Program-made: the position numbers and the translations under genes | Notes under the pieces: generated by a model | Told to the model about the DNA's origin: nothing | Seen by the model: only the letters and a program-made list of their open reading frames with translations | The model's database searches: none | Shown here: piece after piece, positions 16,506-24,686 of the stretch | How positions within the stretch are numbered: the first letter of the stretch is position 1 | Layout: each line of letters begins with the position of its first letter | NCBI GenBank assembly: GCA_964424205.1 | Contig: CAYRIF010000003.1 | Span: forward strand, 1 to 33,333 | Source: CAYRIF01 sp964424205 | GTDB lineage: Bacteria; Bacteroidota; Bacteroidia; Cytophagales; Cyclobacteriaceae | Length of the DNA stretch: 33,333 bases | Direction of reading: 5' to 3'

Positions 16506-18923
16506 TTACTTTCTTATAATTGCTCCTAGCGCCTCTTCAAATGACCGCATCAATCTATTCATTGTTTTGTCAATTGCCTTGTCATTCAAGGTTTTATGCT
16601 GATCTTGCAGCAAAAATTTGAGGGCATAAGCCTTCTTATCTTCTCCAATCCTATCCCCAATATAAACGTCAAATACCTTAATTTCTTTCAGTATTTTACG
16701 CTCCGTTTTTTCGGCTACCTTCCTGATTTCCTCGAAAGATACACTTTTATCTATTACCAATGAAAGATCTCTTTGAACCTCTGGAAATTTAGAAATCTCT
16801 TCATAAACAATCTTTTTACGACTGTTTTTTAGTAAAAACTCCCAATCAAAATCAGCAAACAGCACCTTTTGACTCACGCCATTTGCTGCTGCCACCGTTT
16901 CCGATATCATCCCAAAGGTCACCACCACCTTGTCATTCACGACAGCTTCAAGCCCATATTCATAAGCACTTTGCTGAAATGGACGGCTTGCAAACTTTGA
17001 AATGTTAAATTTATTCAAAATTTTCCGCACTACCGAAGAAAGGTCATGGAATTCTAACTGGCGTACTTTATTACGCCAATTTTCATCTTCTACATCTCCA
17101 GTCATAAAAATAGTCAGCCGCTCGTGTTCATCGTACCCTTTTTCTTTTTTGAAATAGGTATTCCCAAACTCGAAAAATCTGAGATTTTTCTGCTTTCTAT
17201 TTACATTATACGCAATTGCCTCTAATCCTGAGAACAATAATGTCTGTCGTAAAACACCTAAGTCTTCACTTAGTTTGTTTAGAATGACGACGTTTTTGTC
17301 TTCATCAAGTTCTTTCAGGCTACTCGCATAGCTCGGTTTTGTCAAAGAATTCGCCATTATTTCATAAAACCCTTGCGAAACTAACATTTCAGCAGTTCTA
17401 AACTGAAGTTTTTCTCTGTCAATTTCTGGAAATTCTGAAAGAAAATCTGCGCTAAAAAATTCAGGGATTTCTACATTGTTAAACCCATAAATTCTTAGTA
17501 TTTCTTCGATTATGTCCGCTTCTCTTGTGACCTCCACCCTGTAAGTAGGCACCATGGCTTTAAATCCTGCTGTGGTTTTGTCCTTGATGTTAAAATCAAG
17601 ACTTTTTAAAATTTGGATTATTAATTCGTGTTCAAGTTTTTTTCCAATCAGCCTGTCAATATTTTTAAATTTGACAGCTACTTCCCATTGCTTTATCTCA
17701 GTCGGATATACATCTACTATCTCCGAAGAAATGGTGCCGCCACATAGTTCTTTGATTAATAATGCCGCTCTTTTCAAGGCAAAAACCGTTGCATTTGGAT
17801 CTGTTCCTCTTTCAAACCTAAAAGAAGCATCTGTCTTTAAGCCGTGTGCCATCGATGTTTTTCGGATATAATCTGCTGAAAAGTAAGCACTTTCTAAAAA
17901 TACATTCTTGGTAGCGTGGGTCACCCCTGACTTTATGCCTCCGAAAACTCCTGCAATACACATGCCGTTTCCTTCGCCATCACATATCATCAAGTCTTTC
18001 GCTTTCAACTTCCTTTCCTTTTCGTCAAGTGTTATAAAAGTTGCGCCTTCTGGCAATGTTTTTACAATTACTTTATTGCCTTTAATCAAGTCCGCGTCAA
18101 ATGCGTGCAGCGGCTGCCCAACCTCGTGCAAAACAAAATTGGTAATGTCCACCAAATTATTAATCGGTGCTAACCCGATTGATAGCAACTTTTGCTTGAG
18201 CCAATCTGGCGACTCACTAATGGTCACACCGCTAATGGTCACGCCTGAATACCGGGGACATGCCTCCCTGTTTTCTACAACTACCTCAATTTTCCTGTCG
18301 GTATTGTCTATTTTAAAAGCATCTACCGATGGCCACTGAATCTCATGACCCATCACCGCCTTCAAGTCCCTTGCCGTACCGATGTGCGACGTGGCATCTG
18401 ACCGATTTGGTGTCAAGCCTATTTCAAAAACATAATCAGCGTGCAGGTTGAAATATTGTGCAGCGGGTGTGCCCACTGGCATGTCAGTCTCCAATACCAT
18501 GATGCCATCGTGGCCTACGCCCATCCCTATTTCATCTTCTGCACAAATCATTCCCTCTGAAACTTCGCCTCTTATTTTTGCTTTTTTTATTTTGAAAGAC
18601 GCATCAGGGGCTGGGTAGAGCATTGCACCTACAGTTGCGACGATGACTTTCTGCCCTTCGGCTACGTTTGGTGCGCCACAAACAATTGGCGTCGCCTCTC
18701 CATTGCCAATGTCAACGGTTGTCACGCTCAGCTTGTCTGCATTTGGGTGCTTCGAGCAAGTCAGTACTTTGCCAATGACTAATCCCTTCAGTCCGCCAGG
18801 TACAGCCTCAAATTTTTCTATTCCCTCTACCTCTAGTCCAGCTTGGGTTAAAATATCTCCGATTGCCTCTGGAGATGCTTCTAGTTTGATATAATCTTTA
18901 AGCCAATTTAAGCTAATCTTCAT
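16506..18923 (-). CDS. pheT: Phenylalanyl-tRNA synthetase beta subunit
   Basis: This subunit of about 805 residues is counted from the ATG at 18923, since MKISLNWLKDYI is the conserved N-terminus; an upstream start at 18953 adds ten non-conserved residues. The tRNA-binding OB (EMAP-like) domain covers about 40-150 (VIGKVLTCSKHPNADKLSV). The B3/B4 editing domain follows (LVDITNFVLHEVGQPLHAFD, then GLKTDASFRFERGTDP). The B5 and core regions come next (EADIIEEILRIYGFNNVEIP), then the C-terminal FDX-ACB anticodon-binding domain (KFPEVQRDLSLVIDKSV, YALKFLLQD). It pairs with PheS, which is not in the window, to charge tRNA-Phe. It leads the pheT - coiled-coil - zapA - rny cluster. Confidence 0.97.
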   Translation of the reverse strand: MKISLNWLKDYIKLEASPEAIGDILTQAGLEVEGIEKFEAVPGGLKGLVIGKVLTCSKHPNADKLSVTTVDIGNGEATPIVCGAPNVAEGQKVIVATVGAMLYPAPDASFKIKKAKIRGEVSEGMICAEDEIGMGVGHDGIMVLETDMPVGTPAAQYFNLHADYVFEIGLTPNRSDATSHIGTARDLKAVMGHEIQWPSVDAFKIDNTDRKIEVVVENREACPRYSGVTISGVTISESPDWLKQKLLSIGLAPINNLVDITNFVLHEVGQPLHAFDADLIKGNKVIVKTLPEGATFITLDEKERKLKAKDLMICDGEGNGMCIAGVFGGIKSGVTHATKNVFLESAYFSADYIRKTSMAHGLKTDASFRFERGTDPNATVFALKRAALLIKELCGGTISSEIVDVYPTEIKQWEVAVKFKNIDRLIGKKLEHELIIQILKSLDFNIKDKTTAGFKAMVPTYRVEVTREADIIEEILRIYGFNNVEIPEFFSADFLSEFPEIDREKLQFRTAEMLVSQGFYEIMANSLTKPSYASSLKELDEDKNVVILNKLSEDLGVLRQTLLFSGLEAIAYNVNRKQKNLRFFEFGNTYFKKEKGYDEHERLTIFMTGDVEDENWRNKVRQLEFHDLSSVVRKILNKFNISKFASRPFQQSAYEYGLEAVVNDKVVVTFGMISETVAAANGVSQKVLFADFDWEFLLKNSRKKIVYEEISKFPEVQRDLSLVIDKSVSFEEIRKVAEKTERKILKEIKVFDVYIGDRIGEDKKAYALKFLLQDQHKTLNDKAIDKTMNRLMRSFEEALGAIIRK

Positions 18924-18990
18924 TTTTGTAATATTGTAATTAAAGTTGTCCAAAAAATACCTTCATTGGCATAAATCAGACAGTAGCATG

Positions 18991-18998
18991 CAAAGTTA
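18991..18998 (-). promoter_or_regulatory. Putative -7 element of the pheT cluster promoter
   Basis: Minus-strand TAACTTTG is an exact TAnnTTTG match, 67 bp upstream of the pheT ATG. It is the best promoter for the whole pheT - zapA - rny group. No TTTG is visible at -33. Confidence 0.55.
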
Positions 18999-19095
18999 AA
19001 AATTACGGGGAATAATTAAGGGGTATTTGGGATAAGTAAAGGGATTTGGAAACATTGTTTAAACGCTTGATAGGCTTTGAAAACTTACAAATTTT

Positions 19096-19155
19096 CCTAA
19101 TTATTAGTAATTAGGGAGTTATACTTGCCTAATTAATGAAAATTAGGTAACTTTA
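19096..19155 (+). promoter_or_regulatory. Twin-palindrome operator and promoter of the DUF4143 ATPase
   Basis: Two related dyads precede the gene. CCTAATTA-TTAG-TAATTAGG covers 19096-19115, and CCTAATT-AATGAA-AATTAGG covers 19128-19147. Their centres are 32 bp apart, about three helical turns. The second dyad lies exactly between a CTTG -33 element (19124-19127) and a TAACTTTA -7 element (19148-19155) separated by 20 bp, close to the Bacteroidota TTTG-N19-TAnnTTTG consensus. A protein bound there would block the promoter. The start codon follows 17 bp after the -7 element. Confidence 0.7.
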
Positions 19156-19171
19156 TGTAAAAATAGTTAAA

Positions 19172-20302
19172 ATGTGGTATTCAAGGTATTATCAAAACAA
19201 CAGCCCTCACCTATTCAAAAAAGGGAAAGTAAGTATTTTTTATGGCGCAAGAAGGGTTGGTAAAACATCTTTAATCCAAAAATTGCTGTCGAATAAAAGC
19301 AGTAAGATTTTCAATGGGTCTGGAGATGATATTGAGCTTTCACAAATATTAAGCTCACAATCAGAAGCAAGGATATTAAGTGCTTTTAAAAACTATGACA
19401 TCGTTTTTATTGATGAGGCGCAAGAAATACCAAACGTTGGTAAAGGCTTAAAAATATTAATCGACCACTCGCCAAATATGATGGTAATTGCCACAGGCTC
19501 ATCATCGTTTGATTTGTCCAATGCCGTTGGAGCACCATTGACAGGCAGAAGTTTTACTTTTCAGCTTTTCCCCATTTCCATGTTAGAAATAGCCGCACAA
19601 TTTGGCAATTTTGAAATCATAAAAAACTTGGAAAGCTATCTGATTTACGGTACCTACCCTGAAGTGCTGAGTGCCCAGAATAAAGAAGAAAAAATTAAAT
19701 ATTTAACAACACTTAGAAATTCCTACCTGTTTAAAGACATACTATCGTTAGATAATGTACGGAATTCATCAAAGTTGATTGATTTGCTTCGGTTAATCGC
19801 CTTTCAAATAGGACATGAAGTGTCATTAAGTGAACTAGCAAATAACTTAGGTATTGCCAAACAAACTGTAGCCAGATATTTAGATCTACTGGAGAAAACA
19901 TTTATTATTAAGAAGGTTTCTGGCTTTTCAAGAAATCTAAGGAAAGAAATTAACAAATCACAACGTTATTATTTTTATGATAATGGAATTAGGAATGCCG
20001 TTATTAATAATTTCAATCCTCTCACAATGAGAAATGACCAAGGCATGATTTGGGAGAATTTCTTGTTTATGGAACGGTTAAAAAAACAAGCCTATCAATC
20101 TATATATAGCAACAACTATTTTTGGCGAACTTATGATAAAAAAGAAATTGATTTAGTTGAAGAAAGAGAGGGTAAATTATTTGGTTTTGAATTCAAATAT
20201 GGCACAAAGAAAATCAAGCCACCAAAACTATGGTTAGAAACGTATGAAAATGCAAGCTGGGAGGTGATTAATAGCGAGAATTTTTTAGGGTTTGTGGTTT
20301 AG
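19172..20302 (+). CDS. ATP-binding protein, AAA_14 + DUF4143
   Basis: This is a 376-residue STAND/AAA-like ATPase. Walker A is GARRVGKT (25-32), Walker B is VFIDEAQ with D81-E82, and sensor-type IATGSSSF is at about 107-114. A winged-helix segment covers about 217-250 (SLSELANNLGIAKQTVARYLDLLEKT, in part). The DUF4143 C-terminal half has a PD-(D/E)XK-like remnant: WRT at 318-320, EID at 325-327 and FEFK at 339-342. The family is very common in Bacteroidota and archaea, its role is unclear, and links to stress or DNA transactions have been proposed. The twin palindrome upstream and the internal HTH suggest it may regulate itself. A second, broken family member lies at 9349-9546. Confidence 0.88.
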   Translation: MWYSRYYQNNSPHLFKKGKVSIFYGARRVGKTSLIQKLLSNKSSKIFNGSGDDIELSQILSSQSEARILSAFKNYDIVFIDEAQEIPNVGKGLKILIDHSPNMMVIATGSSSFDLSNAVGAPLTGRSFTFQLFPISMLEIAAQFGNFEIIKNLESYLIYGTYPEVLSAQNKEEKIKYLTTLRNSYLFKDILSLDNVRNSSKLIDLLRLIAFQIGHEVSLSELANNLGIAKQTVARYLDLLEKTFIIKKVSGFSRNLRKEINKSQRYYFYDNGIRNAVINNFNPLTMRNDQGMIWENFLFMERLKKQAYQSIYSNNYFWRTYDKKEIDLVEEREGKLFGFEFKYGTKKIKPPKLWLETYENASWEVINSENFLGFVV

Positions 20303-20354
20303 CAGATGAGGTAGTCACAGTAGTGCGGTGGTGGCTTTATCCCTTAGTTGACTC

Positions 20355-21374
20355 CTATTTTTTCTCTACAAGTGTCTTGATTCCTTCCAAATGATTTCTG
20401 AGTGCTTGTTGCCAAGAAGTGCTTGCATCCCATTTTCCCAAGTATATTTCTCCTGAAAAAATATGCTTCACATAATATTTAATGATGGGCTTATTTGATT
20501 TAGATATTTTTTCTTTAGGATAATTAAGAAAATTTTGAATGGCACTTTCGCTCGTATGTAGGGAGTAAAGCACAAATTCATATTTTTCGTTCCTCAATTC
20601 CTTTTCAGTTTTGTTGGGGTTCACAAGACCATATTGAAAAGGGTACGATTTCATGATGCTAATCAAGTCTAAACTATCACGCCGAAGTGATGCATTGAGG
20701 TTTGAGATTTCGCTTGTGTCTTCAGAGGCATTATTGGGAATTGAAATTTGAGAGAAGATAGGAATGGCAAGCTTATCTAATTTTAAATCCCTGTTGTATT
20801 CTTCATACCTCCCCCTTTTGAATAAATTAATATCTTCAAAAAACTCAGGCGTATTGGTCACCAAAAAATTCTCTCGCTTCATACCACTTGCACCAACGGC
20901 TATTCTCAAATTTGCTAAAATATCATCAAGTCCACTCCCTTGTGTTTTCCAAGCCTTTTGCCCTTGGTCCAGAAAGTTAGGTTTTTCATTGAAATGCGCC
21001 ATTTTTAATGTGTATTGCGGCCCTGTTTTTTCAATTAGTAAAATATTATTGATATTCCTTTTTAACAAAAAATCAGCAAAGGCTCTTTGCGTTTCAAGTC
21101 CTGCAAAAACATCCTGCACATTGAAATAACCTACCACATCAATGCCCATTCTAGCAAAGGCCGGCTGGGTTTTTGTCCCTATTTTTTTCCAGTTGGTGCG
21201 ACTTTCATTTTCTTCATCGACATTGACAAATACCACCGATCTGTCCGTCAATAATCCCTTTGGGGTTTTACTGGTATAGTTAAAAACCCTTACGAAACTA
21301 TTTTGCTGTGCGACACTTGAAAATGACACAAACAGCGTGATTATCAGAATTATAAAATTTCTCCCCATCATCAT
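20355..21374 (-). CDS. Exported protein of unknown function
   Basis: This 339-residue protein has a signal peptide (about 1-22, cut near VAQQNS). The start may be any of three adjacent Met codons. The mature part is mixed alpha/beta. It includes VVFVNVDEE (about 47-55), an ILLIEKTGPQYTLKMAHF strand pair (about 112-129), a Lys/Arg-rich middle, and a C-terminal strand-helix unit (KYYVKHIFSGEIYLGKWDASTSW). No catalytic motif or lipobox is evident, and I do not recognise the family. A periplasmic or cell-surface location is inferred. It is convergent with the ATPase gene and divergent from the methyltransferase. Confidence 0.6.
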   Translation of the reverse strand: MMMGRNFIILIITLFVSFSSVAQQNSFVRVFNYTSKTPKGLLTDRSVVFVNVDEENESRTNWKKIGTKTQPAFARMGIDVVGYFNVQDVFAGLETQRAFADFLLKRNINNILLIEKTGPQYTLKMAHFNEKPNFLDQGQKAWKTQGSGLDDILANLRIAVGASGMKRENFLVTNTPEFFEDINLFKRGRYEEYNRDLKLDKLAIPIFSQISIPNNASEDTSEISNLNASLRRDSLDLISIMKSYPFQYGLVNPNKTEKELRNEKYEFVLYSLHTSESAIQNFLNYPKEKISKSNKPIIKYYVKHIFSGEIYLGKWDASTSWQQALRNHLEGIKTLVEKK

Positions 21375-21451
21375 ATTGCTAAATAAAATAAATTATACTT
21401 TACTTTTAACGAATTATACTAGAATTATTGAAAAACGCTTTATAATTATTT

Positions 21452-22066
21452 ATGAAAATTCAAGAACTTAATAAAGAACTTGGCAATATTGACATTTATT
21501 TGCTAGACCAAATTTTGAAGGAACGATATAGTAAGGCAAATAAAATTTTGGATGCTGGCTGTGGGGAAGGACGAAATCTTGTGTATTTCCTCAATAATGG
21601 ATTTGATGTTTACGGCATTGACAAAAATGAAAAGGCGATAGAAATGCTACAGTTTGTGGCGAGGTCGAAGAAAGTAAATGTGACTGACAATACTTTTCAA
21701 GTAGTAGGGTTGGAAAATATTCCTTTTGAAAGTAATACATTTGACCATGTGATTTGCAATGCTGTATTACATTTTGCAGAAAGCGAAGCGCATTTCGAAC
21801 AGATGTTGTGCGAACTTATAAGAGTACTCCAACCTGAGGGGTCGATGTTTATTCGCATGACCTCAAATATTGGCATTGAAAATGAGGTGGAAGCCATAGG
21901 AGAGGGAAAGTATAACATTCCCGACGGCTCGATAAGGTTTTTATTGACTAAAGAACTACTTGACGGGATGATGAAAAAGTATCAATTGTCATTTCTTGAA
22001 CCTTTAAAAACAGTTAATGTAAATGATAAAAGATGTATGACTACGTTGGTTTTAAAATATAAATAA
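21452..22066 (+). CDS. Class I SAM-dependent methyltransferase
   Basis: This is a 204-residue cytosolic protein. Motif I ILDAGCGEGRN spans 32-42, the acidic ribose-binding residue is D57 in VYGIDKN, motif II/III is around FDHVICNAVLHF (about 104-115), and the SAM-dependent core ends in a C-terminal beta hairpin (MTTLVLKYK). The substrate-binding part is short, as in TehB/UbiE-like small-molecule methyltransferases. Its stop overlaps the start of the next gene (TAATG at 22064-22068), so expression is translationally coupled to the decarboxylase. The methyl acceptor is unknown; an amine made by the neighbour is a reasonable guess. Confidence 0.87.
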   Translation: MKIQELNKELGNIDIYLLDQILKERYSKANKILDAGCGEGRNLVYFLNNGFDVYGIDKNEKAIEMLQFVARSKKVNVTDNTFQVVGLENIPFESNTFDHVICNAVLHFAESEAHFEQMLCELIRVLQPEGSMFIRMTSNIGIENEVEAIGEGKYNIPDGSIRFLLTKELLDGMMKKYQLSFLEPLKTVNVNDKRCMTTLVLKYK

Positions 22067-23481
22067 TGAGTAAAGAAACATTTAAAAAAGATGCCCATCA
22101 GATTGTAGATTGGATGGCGGAGTATTTTGAAGGAGCAGAAAACTACCCTGTCCGACCAAATGTAAAACCAGGTGAAATAAAGGCAAAAATTAGAAGTTCT
22201 CCTCCTTCTGTAGCGGAGGGGATTGAAGAAATAATGAAGGATTTTGAGGAGAAAATTATGCCTGGTATGACCCACTGGCATAGTCCAAATTTCTTTGCTT
22301 ATTTTCCAGCCAATAAAAGCGAACCGTCCGTGTTGGCAGAGATGTTGACTTCGGCACTTGGCGCACAGTGCATGAGTTGGATTACTTCTCCCGCTGCTGC
22401 AGAGTTAGAAGAAAGTATGATGGAGTGGCTTCGAGAAATGTTGGATTTACCTCAGAATTTTACGGGCGTGATTCAGGATACCGCATCGACCGCAACGCTC
22501 GGGGCATTGTTAACCGCTAGAGAAAAAGCCTCAAATTTTAAGATTAATGAGAAAGGAATGGGACAGTATAAATTTACCGTTTATAGCTCTACGCAAGCAC
22601 ATTCTTCTATCGAAAAAGCAGTAAGAATAGCTGGCATCGGCAGCAATAATTTACGAAAAATAGCGGTTGATGAAAACTTTGCTATGATTCCTAAACAATT
22701 AGAAAAGAGCATTAATGAAGACATCAAAAATGGGTTTACGCCACTCTTTATAGTTTCTGCACTAGGCACAACGAGTAGCACTGCCATCGATCCGATTGAT
22801 GCCATTGGAGATGTCGCACAAAAATATAATATATGGCACCATGTAGATGCCGCTTATGCAGGCACGGCGTTGGTTTTGCCAGAAATGCGATGGATGTCCA
22901 AAGGATTGGAGAAAGCAGATTCTTTTGTTTTTAACCCCCACAAATGGATGTTTACCAATTTTGATTGCTCTGCGTATTTTGTAAAAGATACAGCAGCACT
23001 CATCAATACATTTTCGATGACGCCTGAGTATTTAAGAACAGCAGAAGATGAACAGGTTAATAATTACCGTGATTGGGGCGTTCAGTTAGGCAGACGATTC
23101 AGGGCATTGAAACTTTGGTTTGTCATTAGGAATTTTGGAGTTAGTGGCATTCAAGAAAAAATTAGAAAGCACATAGCTCTCGGACAATGGTTAAAACATG
23201 AAGTAGAAAGTCACCCATCTTTTGAGCTCCTTGCTCCTGTTCCCATCAATTTGGTTTGTTTTCGTTTTAAACCTAATGAGATAAATAACTTAGACATGCT
23301 CAATACAATGAATGAAGAATTAGTGCATCAACTTAATGATAGTGGAAAATTATTCCTGACCCACACCAAACTGAATGGAATTTATACCATAAGAATGGTC
23401 ATGGGAAATACTGATGTTGCAAAAAGGCACGTGGAGGCAGCTTGGCAATTGATAAAAGAATTTGCTGATAATCTGAAATAG
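22066..23481 (+). CDS. Aromatic L-amino acid decarboxylase family (PLP-dependent, group II)
   Basis: This 471-residue enzyme has the standard group II fold. PLP binds Lys293 in FNPHKWMFTNFDCSA, the pyridine-ring Asp261 lies in HHVDAAYAG, and the conserved N-terminal block (WHSPNFFAYFPAN) and the active-site loop His (SSTQAHSSIEKA) are present. The length matches animal DOPA decarboxylase and plant tryptophan decarboxylase, and sequence motifs favour aromatic amino acid substrates over glutamate. It would yield tyramine, phenethylamine, tryptamine or dopamine; which one cannot be told from the motifs. Translation starts within the stop of the methyltransferase gene. Confidence 0.9.
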   Translation: MSKETFKKDAHQIVDWMAEYFEGAENYPVRPNVKPGEIKAKIRSSPPSVAEGIEEIMKDFEEKIMPGMTHWHSPNFFAYFPANKSEPSVLAEMLTSALGAQCMSWITSPAAAELEESMMEWLREMLDLPQNFTGVIQDTASTATLGALLTAREKASNFKINEKGMGQYKFTVYSSTQAHSSIEKAVRIAGIGSNNLRKIAVDENFAMIPKQLEKSINEDIKNGFTPLFIVSALGTTSSTAIDPIDAIGDVAQKYNIWHHVDAAYAGTALVLPEMRWMSKGLEKADSFVFNPHKWMFTNFDCSAYFVKDTAALINTFSMTPEYLRTAEDEQVNNYRDWGVQLGRRFRALKLWFVIRNFGVSGIQEKIRKHIALGQWLKHEVESHPSFELLAPVPINLVCFRFKPNEINNLDMLNTMNEELVHQLNDSGKLFLTHTKLNGIYTIRMVMGNTDVAKRHVEAAWQLIKEFADNLK

Positions 23482-23563
23482 TATTTTAATTGGTTCTCCT
23501 ATTAATTTATTGGAGGAGCATTTGCTGTCAGGAAAAGAAACCGTTGACAATGAAAAGCATTCA

Positions 23564-23717
23564 GCTCCAGAGGAGCGCCATGTTTGTAGTATTGGCTAAA
23601 AGTTGTAGAGAGAGTGCCGTAGGTACGGCCTAGGATATAAGAAAACGTAAGAGACCGCTCCTATGGAGCTCGTAGTTTTATGTTTAAAAAGCTACAAATA
23701 TATTACTCCTATGGAGC
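23564..23717. repeat. 154-bp MITE/REP-like element with imperfect 26-bp terminal inverted repeats
   Basis: The left end (23564-23589) and the reverse complement of the right end (23692-23717) match at 20 of 26 positions. Inside or at the ends are short hairpins: GCTCC-AGA-GGAGC (23564-23576), GCCGTA-GG-TACGGC (23616-23629), GCTCC-TAT-GGAGC (23657-23669) and CTCC-TAT-GGAG (23706-23716). There is no reading frame. The layout resembles short palindromic repeats that I recall being scattered through Bacteroidota chromosomes, though I have not checked this. It fills most of the 287-bp gap after the decarboxylase gene. Confidence 0.7.
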
Positions 23718-23768
23718 ATCTTTTCAATTTATCATAAAAATAACAGAAGAACCTTTTACTTTACACCG

Positions 23769-24122
23769 ATGTACAAGAAAGATTTAGAATTAGCAAGAAA
23801 ATGGCAAGCACTACGGCTTGAACTCGGCGAGATATTGGGTAAAAGACCGAAAGATTTGAATGGCATTTTGTTTTTAATTGGCGTGCAAGAGTTGGGAAAA
23901 GGGAGAAAAAATTTCACCAAAGAAGAAAAGCAAGACCTCTTACACATTGCCATCTGCAAGGTGTTAAGCCTTTCAGGTTTTTACGAATTGGAGGGGTTGG
24001 ATGAAGAGGGGTGGCCACATTGGAAGTTGGTGAAAAAGTTGCCAAAGTTTGATTTGCTGGAACAAGAGAAACTTCTAAAAACCCATGTCCTAGAGTATTT
24101 TGCGAATGAAGAGAACCAATGA
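23769..24122 (+). CDS. Conserved hypothetical protein
   Basis: This 117-residue soluble, mostly helical protein starts MYKKDLELARKWQALRLELGEILGK. It carries a GILFLIGVQELGKG segment (about 37-50) and a LHIAICKVLSLSGFYELEG segment (about 61-79). I do not recognise the family; similar small proteins occur as unknowns in Cytophagales-type genomes. Its last bases overlap the ATG of the next gene (ATGA at 24119-24122), a translational coupling that ties it to the DUF1801 gene. Confidence 0.65.
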   Translation: MYKKDLELARKWQALRLELGEILGKRPKDLNGILFLIGVQELGKGRKNFTKEEKQDLLHIAICKVLSLSGFYELEGLDEEGWPHWKLVKKLPKFDLLEQEKLLKTHVLEYFANEENQ

Positions 24123-24499
24123 AAGACCTGGAGGCATTTATTCTGCAGTATGAAGGAAGTCAAAAAGACATCATGCAATATTTGCACGATATTTTGGCTT
24201 CATTTTCTGGAGCGACTGGAAAAATAAGCTTCAAACTCCCCTTTTATTATAGAAAAAGCTGGCTGTGCTATTTGAGTCCGACCAAAGATGGCAAGGTAGA
24301 ATTTGCTTTTACGAGAGGCAATGAACTTTCTAATGTGTAGGGACTACTGGCATCAAAGGGAAGAAAACAAGTATATAGTGTTACTTTTTCCAAGGTGAAA
24401 GAAATTGATGAACCCCAAATTTTAGAGATCATTCAAGAGGCATTACTTTTGGATGAATCCGTTGCTTATGCGGCTAAAAGAAGGAAAAAAAGACAATAG
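24119..24499 (+). pseudogene. DUF1801 gene interrupted by an in-frame amber codon
   Basis: The reading frame from 24119 codes MKDLEAFILQYEGSQKDIM and the DUF1801 core (SFKLPFYYRKSWLCYLSP, then EFAFTRGNELSN). It meets TAG at 24338-24340. After the stop the same frame continues GLLASKGRKQVYSVTF to a second stop at 24497-24499, giving 126 codons, the normal length of the family. The family motif RGNELSNxxGLL reads straight across the TAG, so a single base change from CAG, GAG, AAG or TGG explains it. It is either a pseudogene by point mutation or a sequencing error; no recoding signal was seen. It overlaps the preceding gene by 4 bp. Confidence 0.85.
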
Positions 24500-24686
24500 T
24501 ACCATTTTTATACCGTGTAAGATTTACAACTTTATTACGAGTTAAGTAATGCATTTTTTTGTTATTATTGTAAAACTTTAAAACTCACCCCTACTTTTTT
24601 CTGATTTTATTATGCGTAAAGCAGATTTTTAACAGGCAACTGAGAATCTTGATGATTTTCGGATTGTGATTTTTGAGATAAATTAT

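Noticed and set aside
23491..23520. Intrinsic terminator after the decarboxylase gene (CTCCT 23496-23500 with AGGAG 23514-23518)
   Set aside because: The stem is only 5 bp and no T-run follows, so it is not a convincing terminator.
24338..24340. TAG as pyrrolysine or a programmed readthrough site
   Set aside because: No pyl genes or recoding structure are seen, and the position in DUF1801 proteins is not catalytic. A point mutation or sequencing error is simpler.
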